A DNA stretch of 21,507 nt from a virus, in the IMG/VR virus record IMGVR_UViG_3300025070_000277, positions 1-21,507 of that record; one strand, given 5' to 3'. Made by a program: the position numbers and the translations under genes. The notes below the pieces were generated by a model. It saw only the letters and a program-made list of their open reading frames with translations, was not told where the DNA came from and made no database searches. The number at the start of each line of letters is the position of its first letter. Position 1 is the stretch's first letter. Below, piece after piece: positions 8,301 to 14,718 of this stretch.

Positions 8301-11155
8301 CTTACCAAGAAGCTCTTGGTGATATAGATAAAGAAATTAAAAAGGTTTTAAAGCTTCTTGATGATCCATCTTCAGCCCACCTTTCTCCTGGAAGAGTTTC
8401 CAGTAATCCTAAGTTTTATCATTTTTCTTCAGAGTACACCAACAAGGTAAACTTTGAAGATAGAAAGAGGGGATTAAAAGGTCTTGCAAGTCTAGATAGA
8501 ATTGATTATGACGAGCTTTCAGATCTTCTTATTAAAACAAGTGCAACTGAAAAAGACATAGATCAGGTTTTTGAAACGTTAAAAGCTGATGCACTATTAG
8601 AACCAATACTCCTAAGAAAATCTGCAATAGATTCAATGTGGGAGAATGATCCTGAAGCTGCAGTATTCTTTGAAGGTGGGCTAGACGACGTTGATTTTCT
8701 TACTCACGACGAGCTTGTAAATTTACCAGAAGTTAATTCAATAAATGATAAAGGTATAAAAGAAGACTTTTTAAACTATCATAATAAACGGCAGCAAGCT
8801 CTTGACAGTGCAACTGAAGAATACTTAAATTTTTTACAGTCTCAAATAGATAAGTTAAAAATAAATGATACAATAGATGCTAAAGATTTAGCCGAACTTC
8901 ATGAAAATATGATAATGGCTCAGTCTTATACTCCAGATACTTCAGAGATTGGCCTACCTCCAATACGTAAAAATAAACAAGCTGTAGATGAAGCACTTAA
9001 AGTTCTTATTGCCAAAGCAGCACAATCAGGTGTAGACAAAATTGTCATACCTCCAGCAAGTCGTATTGCTTTAGCTAGGGGTAGAGATCTTGAGAAAGAT
9101 AAGGGTGATAGGTTTTATAGAACTTATGTAACTGACTTAAACAAATCCTTAAAGGAGCTTGAAGAAAACTACCCTGTTGTAATACACAGGGATGTTGAAA
9201 TGCCTTATGGTATCAGGGGAGAAGCAAGTACTGATGAGCTTATAGGATTTGAAGATATAGATCAAGATCTAGGTTTTGATGCGGAAAATGACCCAGAAAT
9301 AACAAATCTCCTTAATGAAATGGCAGGAGATATTGATATGGAAGCTATTGGTCAACAAATAACTGAATTAGTAGATCAAAACTTAAACGATGTCAATCAA
9401 GTTGTAGTAACTGAACCCTTAGGTAATGAACTTCTACCTCCTAGTCAAAGGAAAAAAACAGTTGATGTAAGTGACAAAGGTACAATTATAGATATCTCAG
9501 AACTAGTTAATAGATTTAAAGTAGAACAACCAAGACAGTTTGCCCAAGGAGGCGTAGCAATGAATAAACAAATGGAAATGGCTTTTATGCAACAAGGTGG
9601 ATTGCAGGATGACGGGATGAATCAAGATCCTGTATCTGGTAATGAAGTACCCTCTGGGTCGATGGCTTCAGAAGTACGAGATGATATCTCTGCCCAGTTG
9701 TCTGAAGGTGAATATGTTGTACCTGCTGATGTTGTTCGTTATCTTGGAGTAAAACACTTTGAAGACTTGAGAGATAAAGCTAAAAACGGACTTAATAAAA
9801 TGGAAACTGATGGTCGTATTGGTGGAGAACCCGTACCTGTTGGTGGACCTAAAGCAGGTCTACGACCAGATGAGATGCAAGAAATACAAAAGATGTTTGA
9901 AGGTGGTATGGTAGCTGGAGCTGCAAATGGAGCAGACTTTAGTTTCTATAATCCTACAGGATCAACTGTAGAAGAAGCTGTAACCACTCCTGGACCTGCA
10001 GGTAGACCTATGTACAGTGGAGAGTTTAGCTTTGAGCAACCTGGAGCTGGTTTAGCTACACCACCACCTGAAGTAACAATACCTGAAACACCAGAACAAA
10101 AAGCTGTAACACTGTATGGACCAAGTGGTGAAGTTATAGCTTTGATGCTACCTAGAGACCAAACTATGTATGACCAACTTATTGCTCAAGGTTATGGACT
10201 TACAGCACCACAAATAGAAAAAGAAAGAAGTGATAAAGATAAAGATAAAGAAGTACAAACTGATCCAAATGCTTGGATGGATAAGTATGACTATAATAAT
10301 CTAGACAATTTAGCTACACAAACAGAAGATCTTTTAACTGCTGAAAAAGGTTTTATAGGTAAAGTACTTGGTGGAGGGGTTATAGGCATGTTTATTTCTG
10401 CCAGTAATGCAGCTCAGGCAGCAGCTAACATAGCAATTCTTAAATCTAATGGACAAGAAGCTGAGGCAGAAAGATTAAAAACTTTGTGGGATGGTTACGT
10501 AAAACAGAATAAGATTGACGTACTCCCCAGTTTCACTTATAATGGTGATCAATTAACAAGACAAATTGTACAAAATAATCCAGGAAAAGACCTTGGACTA
10601 CAGTTTGGAGATACGGATGTAAACGGAGATCCAATCTTTAAAAATCAAAAAGACTTTGATGACTTTGCTCAAAGTGTTGCACCAGAAGGTATGACTTTTA
10701 TTCCTGATAAAGGGAAATACATAAGGCCAGAAGGAGTATCTTATGAACCAGAAGAGCTTCCAAGACCCAAAGCTAGACCTACTTCTTATCAACCCCCTAA
10801 ACCTGAAGTATCAGATTCTTCAGCCTTACAAACAGGTCCAGAAATAAGAGGCAGGAAACGACCTCAACCCAAAACTGCACCTATTGATGACCCTCTTGAA
10901 CAAATACAGGACGCTGCTAATAGAAAAAGCAGAGAAGCTCATCTCCCTGGCCCCCGTAAGTCAGATATACCTTCTTCTTCTTCTATAGAAGATAGGACAG
11001 ATATAGTTTCAGAATCTTTAGCTGATAAACAAGCAAAACAAGCAAAACAAAAAGCTATAAAGAGAACAGAAGAAACTCTTAAAGCTATGGAAAGAGGTGT
11101 TCAAAGGGGATTTAAAAAAGGCGGCTTGATGAAAAAGAAAAAGAGTAAAAAATAA
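5339..11155 (+). CDS. Giant multidomain virion-associated protein (1938 aa)
   Basis: One uninterrupted 1938-residue frame between portal and scaffold. Residues 1-320 hold an HExxH motif (SHEFTHKGIERL, H132/E133/H136) with acidic residues about 45 downstream (NERVTEFFDYLED), as in zinc peptidases. They also hold a textbook EF-hand loop (DFNEDGQISAME, 226-237). Residues about 800-1250 resemble a segment of phage polyvalent proteins: GSEFLNQIKKNPSIP, then HYSPETLVHVRG (909-920), GEELQSDL (951-958) and AVDEALKVLIAKAAQSGVDKI (1215-1235). Residues 1453-1480 hold the marine-phage block LSEGEYVVPADVVRYLG. A glycine/alanine hydrophobic stretch (1671-1701) may be membrane-active. FxxGG motifs recur at 320, 573, 1110, 1401 and 1925, and RPKARP occurs near both ends. 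Most likely an internal, ejected or maturation protein; function is not proven. Confidence 0.85.
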   Translation: MAAPNTSLRPKARPESQTERMLKPKTIAQVKEDLQQKQLAADFGDVEFRADLEPQFSWNPLARLGYDPKKAKVLPSSLLEPNNAYAIPDSSTVERITNASEFKRSDPLEVERINPGDVVTKGPTAVSPVWSHEFTHKGIERLKEYLDEDPEFFKGKYGEKTFNLINKISKGGKEAKDGNERVTEFFDYLEDTINVPGYTVSKKQIDKSLEIPEIKPETQKLLKEKDFNEDGQISAMEFAQDTFLANSSWGGDREEFQKYLKSPNKKRKKYLKSLFPGLMGAVQAAQDLLEAQGEVPKVKKKTLSFWEKVAKHFGYSRLGFNEGGDVIGPKSELERQREVNIAEQMATLPKKKDEYKPSVDPQKEEIIKKYNLDGARSGWQVGPTTFHTIYENLPTNFRLLTEFILGKDTPITMADFTKDELVSMIALSENQEKNKLNLKNRKLKDQPENVTTVTTYKLKPTDRYPDWVESNPYFRAMAHSLFSPEYQVRTTLGRYDTEDTPSSLIVKDAYDMNIGQRSLPKLSNRKDLAEVLDYMRIDPEMAGEFIANVFRPNPEDSRKIDLVIPKRKKVENFNEGGDVSAQMQSLMIPSADNDIRPEDYVQYREDNFTPASFAEDSWEDTKKRFMDAGRIDVNPDDPAIFTAYKRAVDYLKDTGLAGLGLADTAFKYAVGSAAQVMPTEALEKRMARDLYSMPEAFAGAAGARSLTQLDDAADAFLEGSLHVARKAGQMKPDPNTLASFAGAVPPTYIQRDTPLSEMGEYQLDYFRQVEPTEKTKLKDLELLQFREPISEFIKTLTIPKKGMIGSEFLNQIKKNPSIPETSLQEGIIDPSKRYTKEELLGAIGVGKNTQGTFRSAANISPYRIKQFEGNQRQTKDAGFQGGREVEYFDIPIDTTIGYPGKRFRANYQHYSPETLVHVRGSIVSPYRQIEFSPRKIKEFDKIIGGKNYLLGEELQSDLLTKGYAKPNNFFDAVFSEATKNWESANLVTYQEALGDIDKEIKKVLKLLDDPSSAHLSPGRVSSNPKFYHFSSEYTNKVNFEDRKRGLKGLASLDRIDYDELSDLLIKTSATEKDIDQVFETLKADALLEPILLRKSAIDSMWENDPEAAVFFEGGLDDVDFLTHDELVNLPEVNSINDKGIKEDFLNYHNKRQQALDSATEEYLNFLQSQIDKLKINDTIDAKDLAELHENMIMAQSYTPDTSEIGLPPIRKNKQAVDEALKVLIAKAAQSGVDKIVIPPASRIALARGRDLEKDKGDRFYRTYVTDLNKSLKELEENYPVVIHRDVEMPYGIRGEASTDELIGFEDIDQDLGFDAENDPEITNLLNEMAGDIDMEAIGQQITELVDQNLNDVNQVVVTEPLGNELLPPSQRKKTVDVSDKGTIIDISELVNRFKVEQPRQFAQGGVAMNKQMEMAFMQQGGLQDDGMNQDPVSGNEVPSGSMASEVRDDISAQLSEGEYVVPADVVRYLGVKHFEDLRDKAKNGLNKMETDGRIGGEPVPVGGPKAGLRPDEMQEIQKMFEGGMVAGAANGADFSFYNPTGSTVEEAVTTPGPAGRPMYSGEFSFEQPGAGLATPPPEVTIPETPEQKAVTLYGPSGEVIALMLPRDQTMYDQLIAQGYGLTAPQIEKERSDKDKDKEVQTDPNAWMDKYDYNNLDNLATQTEDLLTAEKGFIGKVLGGGVIGMFISASNAAQAAANIAILKSNGQEAEAERLKTLWDGYVKQNKIDVLPSFTYNGDQLTRQIVQNNPGKDLGLQFGDTDVNGDPIFKNQKDFDDFAQSVAPEGMTFIPDKGKYIRPEGVSYEPEELPRPKARPTSYQPPKPEVSDSSALQTGPEIRGRKRPQPKTAPIDDPLEQIQDAANRKSREAHLPGPRKSDIPSSSSIEDRTDIVSESLADKQAKQAKQKAIKRTEETLKAMERGVQRGFKKGGLMKKKKSKK

Positions 11156-11171
11156 AACTGGGTTAATACCC

Positions 11172-11177
11172 TATACT
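11172..11177 (+). promoter_or_regulatory. Weak -10-like element upstream of the scaffold gene
   Basis: TATACTAGG at 11172-11180 resembles the -10 region of the capsid promoter (TATAACTAGG at 12166-12175), but no convincing -35 box lies at the right distance. The 76-base gap also holds a short GGGTTAATACCC palindrome (11160-11171) and a GGCTAC/GGCTAC direct repeat. It may be a weak or activated promoter, or only a spacer. Confidence 0.25.
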
Positions 11178-11212
11178 AGGAACGATAAGGCTACTCGGCT
11201 ACGGCTGACCCC

Positions 11213-11231
11213 AACATAAAGGAGATAGGAT
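11213..11231 (+). promoter_or_regulatory. Ribosome binding site block shared with the DUF1127 gene
   Basis: AACATAAAGGAGATAG (11213-11228) is identical, over 16 bases, to 130-145 upstream of the DUF1127 gene. The distance from GGAG to the ATG is also the same in both. It contains a strong Shine-Dalgarno sequence. Exact reuse of the whole block points to a copied or co-selected translation start element. Confidence 0.6.
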
Positions 11232-12140
11232 ATGCCTGAACTAACAGAAATGGAAACACCAAAGACTGCAGGATTTGTTGAACGTGGATCAAACTACATG
11301 AAGCGTAAACAAGAAATGAAAGATGAAGAAGAGGAGATCAAACGTCTTGAAGCTGAACAGCGAGGAGAATCTGAATCAGAAGAAGAAGAAGAAACAACTG
11401 AAGAAGAAACTACCGAAGCGAAAGAGGCCGATACAAAAGATAAAGAAGAGACGTTATCTCCAGAAGAAAAGTCTTTCAAAAAACGCTATGGTGATCTAAG
11501 ACGACACATGCAGCAGAAGGAAAAGGAGTGGGATGCTAAACTTGAGAACCTACAAAAGGCTTCTGAAAAAGCGGGTATCATACCACCCAAGTCTGATGAA
11601 GACATAGAGGAGTGGGCTAAGGAGTATCCTGATGTAGCTGGAATTGTAGAAACTATTGCAGCTAAGAAAGCCCAAGAAATGTTTGAAAGGGCTAACACTC
11701 GGATTAAGGAACTTGATGAGGCTCAATCAGAAGCTAATCGAGTAAAGGCAGAAAATGAAATACGTAAAACTCATTCAGACTTTGACGAGCTACGAGATTC
11801 AGACGGATTTCATGATTGGGCTGACGAACAACCTAAGTGGGTTCGTGATGCTTTGTATGAAAACTCTGACGATCCAGCATCTGTGGTCCGTATAATTGAT
11901 CTGTATAAAGCAGACAAAGGTCTTACCACTAAGGATAAGAAAGCTAAAACAAAAGAAGCAGCTAAGACAGTTACTAAACGTAGTAGAACGGAAGTAGATG
12001 TAGCTGATGCTAACGACATGATTCGGGAATCAGATGTTGCAAAAATGTCTGACAAAGAATTTGAAGAACGTTCAGATGATATTAATACAGCAATGCGCAA
12101 TGGAAAATTCATCTATGACGTGTCTGGTTCTGCCAGATAA
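11232..12140 (+). CDS. Capsid scaffolding protein
   Basis: A 302-aa, highly charged protein immediately upstream of the coat gene, where scaffolds sit. The N-terminal 90 residues are extremely acidic, with long Glu runs (around residues 30-75), then LSPEEKSFKKRYGDLRRHMQ. The middle is rich in predicted coiled coil (KEKEWDAKLENLQKASEKAG; MFERANTRIKELDEAQSEAN). The C-terminus has a mixed-charge helix ending MRNGKFIYDVSGSAR. Scaffolds co-assemble with coat protein into a procapsid and leave before or during packaging. Composition, lack of enzyme motifs and position support the call. The start is fixed by GGAG 8 bases before ATG. It ends exactly where an inverted repeat begins in the coat leader. 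Confidence 0.85.
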   Translation: MPELTEMETPKTAGFVERGSNYMKRKQEMKDEEEEIKRLEAEQRGESESEEEEETTEEETTEAKEADTKDKEETLSPEEKSFKKRYGDLRRHMQQKEKEWDAKLENLQKASEKAGIIPPKSDEDIEEWAKEYPDVAGIVETIAAKKAQEMFERANTRIKELDEAQSEANRVKAENEIRKTHSDFDELRDSDGFHDWADEQPKWVRDALYENSDDPASVVRIIDLYKADKGLTTKDKKAKTKEAAKTVTKRSRTEVDVADANDMIRESDVAKMSDKEFEERSDDINTAMRNGKFIYDVSGSAR

Positions 12141-12166
12141 CTGTTGACAAATAGAATTTCAACAGT
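12140..12166 (+). promoter_or_regulatory. 8-bp inverted repeat over the capsid promoter (operator-like)
   Basis: ACTGTTGA (12140-12147) and TCAACAGT (12159-12166) form a perfect inverted repeat with an 11-base centre. It starts in the scaffold stop codon, covers the -35 box and spacer, and ends at the first base of the -10. It could be a repressor or activator site, or a hairpin at the end of the scaffold message. No T-run follows, so a classical terminator is unlikely. Confidence 0.5.
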
Positions 12167-12171
12167 ATAAC
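12144..12171 (+). promoter_or_regulatory. Sigma70-like promoter P2 for the capsid gene
   Basis: TTGACA (12144-12149, full consensus) and TATAAC (12166-12171) with a 16-base spacer. The expected start point is near 12178-12180, giving a leader of about 195 bases before the coat ATG. An independent promoter here would lift capsid output above that of the genes upstream. It is the best promoter match in the window. Confidence 0.65.
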
Positions 12172-12179
12172 TAGGGATA

Positions 12180-12216
12180 TAGAACAAAAGCCTCATTCTG
12201 ACTACCTTTTGTTCTA
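12180..12216 (+). promoter_or_regulatory. 11-bp perfect stem-loop at the predicted 5' end of the capsid message
   Basis: TAGAACAAAAG (12180-12190) and CTTTTGTTCTA (12206-12216) are perfectly complementary, with a 15-base loop. The predicted start of promoter P2 falls at its base, so the message would begin with this stem. A terminal 5' hairpin protects messages from decay in known cases such as ompA. A terminator for incoming transcripts is an alternative, but the bases after it (ACCCAAATT) are not a T-run. Confidence 0.6.
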
Positions 12217-12264
12217 ACCCAAATTCCAATAAAGTCTAAACTAGAAGAACTACCTGTTCAAGTA

Positions 12265-12312
12265 TAGGCCCATGTATGCATAGGTTGGCCAACCTTAAGT
12301 ACATGCACCCTA
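12265..12312 (+). promoter_or_regulatory. Extended imperfect hairpin with 14-bp palindrome in the capsid leader
   Basis: AGGTTGGCCAACCT (12282-12295) is a perfect palindrome. It is flanked by CATGTA (12271-12276) and TACATG (12300-12305), and further out by TAGG/CCTA (12265-12268, 12309-12312). Folded together these give a stem of about 15 pairs with internal loops. As DNA the core could be a dimeric protein site; as RNA it would be a stable leader element. A smaller stem GCTTT/AAAGC (12341-12354) follows, just before AGGAGG (12363-12368). Confidence 0.45.
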
Positions 12313-12375
12313 GAAAAACAACAGCCTCTTATTGGTATTAGCTTTTAACAAAGCCAACTATCAGGAGGATTTATC

Positions 12376-13449
12376 ATGGCTTTTACAACAGCAAGTGGAC
12401 ACGGTAACTTACCTAACGGTAATTTTAGTTCCGTAATCTACTCCAAAAAAGTACAGCTTGCATTCCGCAAGAGCACTGTATGTGGTGACATCACCAACTC
12501 AGATTATTTTGGCGAGATTTCTGCCCAAGGCGATACCGTTAAAATCATCAAAGAACCTGAAATTTCCGTAAGCTCATATGCTCGTGGTACTCAGGTTTCA
12601 GCACAAGATCTTGATGACGAAGATTTTTCATTGGTCGTAGACAAAGCTAACTACTTTGCCTTTAAGATTGATGATATCGAAGAAGCTCACTCACATGTGA
12701 ACTTCATGGATCTTGCAACTAATCGTGCAGCTTATCGTTTGGCTGATCAGCATGACCAAGAGGTTCTTGGCTACTTGTCTGGTTTCAAACAGTCATCTTT
12801 GCACTCACAAGCAGACACAGCTAATGATGTTGTAAACGGTTCTAAAGCTGTTTCAACTGCTGGTTCAAATGAATTGCTTTCAAGCATGCAATTGAAAAAG
12901 TCTGACTTTGGCAACATTACAACTAGCTCTGCTGGAGATCACTCGATCCCACTAGCAGCTCGTTTGCCAGGTGCTACTGCACTTCCAACTGCTACAGCTT
13001 CACCAGCAATGGTTGTTGCTCGTATGGCTCGTTTGCTTGACCAACAACAAGTAGACAAAGCTGGACGGTGGATTGTAGTTGATCCAGTATTCATGGAACT
13101 CCTTGCAGATGAAGACTCACGTTTCTTCAATGCAGACTTCGGTGAATCAGGTGGACTACGTAATGGTCTTGCAGTGAATAATTTCCACGGCTTCCGTGTT
13201 TATTCTTCAAGCAATTTGCCAGCAATTGGTACAGGTCCAGGTACAACTGGTTCTGCAAACCAAAATGCTAACTATGGTGTTATTGTTGCAGGTCATGATT
13301 CTGCTGTTGCAACCGCAGAGCAAATCAACAAGACTGAAACTTACCGTGATCCTGACAGCTTTGCTGACATCGTTCGTGGTATGCACCTATATGGCCGCAA
13401 GATCCTTCGCCCAGAAGCTCTTGTTAACGCCAAGTATAACGCAGCGTAA
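12376..13449 (+). CDS. Major capsid protein (HK97-fold type)
   Basis: A 357-aa protein just after the scaffold, with the strongest ribosome binding site in the window (AGGAGG, 7 bases before ATG) and its own promoter and structured leader, as expected for the most abundant virion protein. Telling segments are GNFSSVIYSKKVQLAFRKS near the N-terminus, GDTVKIIKEPEISVSSYARG (52-71), LVVDKANYFAFKIDDIEEAH (about 86-105), FMDLATNRAAYRLADQHDQE, GRWIVVDPVFMELLADEDSR, and the late FHGFRVYSSSNLP and MHLYGRKILRPEAL. This order of strand and helix blocks is that of P22/HK97-like coat proteins in marine podoviruses (recalled). It assembles the icosahedral head on the scaffold. No delta-type cleavage site was identified. 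Confidence 0.9.
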   Translation: MAFTTASGHGNLPNGNFSSVIYSKKVQLAFRKSTVCGDITNSDYFGEISAQGDTVKIIKEPEISVSSYARGTQVSAQDLDDEDFSLVVDKANYFAFKIDDIEEAHSHVNFMDLATNRAAYRLADQHDQEVLGYLSGFKQSSLHSQADTANDVVNGSKAVSTAGSNELLSSMQLKKSDFGNITTSSAGDHSIPLAARLPGATALPTATASPAMVVARMARLLDQQQVDKAGRWIVVDPVFMELLADEDSRFFNADFGESGGLRNGLAVNNFHGFRVYSSSNLPAIGTGPGTTGSANQNANYGVIVAGHDSAVATAEQINKTETYRDPDSFADIVRGMHLYGRKILRPEALVNAKYNAA

Positions 13450-13463
13450 GGAGGGTATATATT

Positions 13464-13949
13464 ATGGCATTAGGTGATAACACACTCCAAGCGGCACGGG
13501 GAAACCAAAACCCTGGCCGTAATCCGTACATGGTCCAAACTGTATTGAATTGGGCTACAGCTTTGTCAGACAAAGGTTCTGCTCTTGCAGCTTCCGATGT
13601 TGTTCCTGTCATTGCTGTACCTAAAGGTACTATGGTCATGAACGCAGGTATCGAAGTTGACACTGCATCCGATGGTTCTACTTTTACAGTAGACTTGGGT
13701 ATGGTTGATGCTGATGCATTTGTTGATGGTTTCGATGCTACATCTGCAGCAGCAGTAGTCGCACAGAACCCTGCAGCATATCAGCCCGTAATGGCTGTTG
13801 CTGATGACAACATTGATGTAACTATTGCTACCCTATCAGGTGGTGCTGTTTCATCAGGTAAGTTCCGTGTTTGGGCTGTTCTTATGGACTGCTCTGACAT
13901 GGGTAATGACGGTGTTGCTAACGAAGTAACTCGTGATTATCTTGCTTAA
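13464..13949 (+). CDS. Probable head decoration/stabilisation protein (161 aa)
   Basis: A 161-aa protein 14 bases after the coat gene, behind AAGGAGGG. The N-terminal 25 residues (LQAARGNQNPGRNPYMVQTV) look extended. The rest is alternating beta-type sequence, including AASDVVPVIAVPKGTMVMNA, DGSTFTVDLGMVDADAF, NIDVTIATLSGGAVSSGKFRVWAVLMD. This is typical of small beta-sandwich virion proteins. Coupling to the coat gene and the likely shared high expression suggest a decoration or head-stabilising protein. The family is not recognised with confidence. A terminator-like hairpin follows, so coat plus this gene may form a two-gene high-expression unit. Confidence 0.65.
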   Translation: MALGDNTLQAARGNQNPGRNPYMVQTVLNWATALSDKGSALAASDVVPVIAVPKGTMVMNAGIEVDTASDGSTFTVDLGMVDADAFVDGFDATSAAAVVAQNPAAYQPVMAVADDNIDVTIATLSGGAVSSGKFRVWAVLMDCSDMGNDGVANEVTRDYLA

Positions 13950-13961
13950 TTAAAACTAACT

Positions 13962-13990
13962 AGAGAGGCTGCTTTAGGGTGGCCTCTTTA
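13962..13990 (+). terminator. Terminator-like hairpin after the capsid/decoration pair
   Basis: AGAGAGGC (13962-13969) pairs with GCCTCTTT (13982-13989), giving 8 pairs with one G-T and a 12-base loop. The T-run is short and largely within the stem, so termination is probably partial, letting some transcription reach the tail genes. The gap of 61 bases between genes here contrasts with tight spacing elsewhere. Confidence 0.5.
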
Positions 13991-14010
13991 GACTATGTTA
14001 AGGAAGCACA

Positions 14011-14718
14011 ATGGCATATAATTATTTAGGTCTTACAAACGAAGTCTTAGCTAGATTTAATGAGGTTGCTTTAACTGAAGCAGGTTTTACCTCTTCTCGC
14101 GGATTTCAAACACAATGTAAAAATGCTGTTAATGATGCTATTTATTATATTAATACTCGTGAATACAGTTGGCCTTATAATCATGCTACACAAACAGAAA
14201 CACTTGTAGCAGGTACAACTAGATACGACACACCTGCAACAGCTAAACACGTAGATTACGATACTTTTAGAATTGTTGAAAATACTACACTAGGGTCTCA
14301 AGGAAGATCCTTGGTTGTTTTAGATTATAAAGACTATTTAAATAGGTACATTGAACAAGAAGATAAATCTGATGTAGGGGGCGTACCTACTCATGTATTT
14401 AGAACCCCAGATAATAATTTTGGTTTATATCCCTATCCAGATAAAGCGTACTCTTTAAAGTATGAATACTATAACTATACTACTGCATTAAGTGCAGCTA
14501 CAGATGTACCTACAATCCCAGAGCAATATCGTTCAGTTATTGTAGATGGTGCAACTGCTTTTGGGTATCAATATAGAGGAGAATCTGGAGAGTATCAATT
14601 AAATTTTCAAAGGCTTTTAGATGGTATCAAGAGTATGCAAAGTCTTTTATCTAACAGATCTGAGTATATTAGATCAACTGTAATCTTAAAAAACTCTTCG
14701 GGAAGAGCAGTAATTTAA
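14011..14718 (+). CDS. Head-tail adaptor (tail tubular A/gp4-like)
   Basis: A 235-aa protein, ATG 14011 with AAGGAA upstream. It starts YLGLTNEVLARFNEVALTEA, then RGFQTQCKNAVNDAIYYINT, the helical opening seen in podovirus adaptor proteins. The middle carries GTTRYDTPATAKHVDYDTFR and SLVVLDYKDYLNRY. A beta-type stretch follows (THVFRTPDNNFGLYPYPD; YSLKYEYYNYTTAL). It ends in helices that contain IPEQYRSVIVDGATAFGYQY, a typical adaptor segment. Adaptors of this kind bind below the portal and form the platform for the tail nozzle. The next gene, a nozzle-like protein, begins immediately after the stop, consistent with that order. The call rests on motif pattern and position. Confidence 0.75.
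   Translation: MAYNYLGLTNEVLARFNEVALTEAGFTSSRGFQTQCKNAVNDAIYYINTREYSWPYNHATQTETLVAGTTRYDTPATAKHVDYDTFRIVENTTLGSQGRSLVVLDYKDYLNRYIEQEDKSDVGGVPTHVFRTPDNNFGLYPYPDKAYSLKYEYYNYTTALSAATDVPTIPEQYRSVIVDGATAFGYQYRGESGEYQLNFQRLLDGIKSMQSLLSNRSEYIRSTVILKNSSGRAVI

Noticed and set aside
10610-10650. Second EF-hand in the giant protein at DTDVNGDPIF (residues 1758-1767)
   Set aside because: Positions 1, 3 and 5 fit, but Pro at position 8 and Asn at position 12 break the loop consensus.
11181-11210. GGCTAC repeats before the scaffold considered as part of a tRNA or small RNA
   Set aside because: No cloverleaf arms or TTC-type loop could be formed; only a short direct repeat is present.
13196-13477. A 93-codon + strand frame over the end of the capsid gene
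   Set aside because: Low-complexity Gln/Leu/Val sequence produced by reading the capsid gene in the wrong frame.
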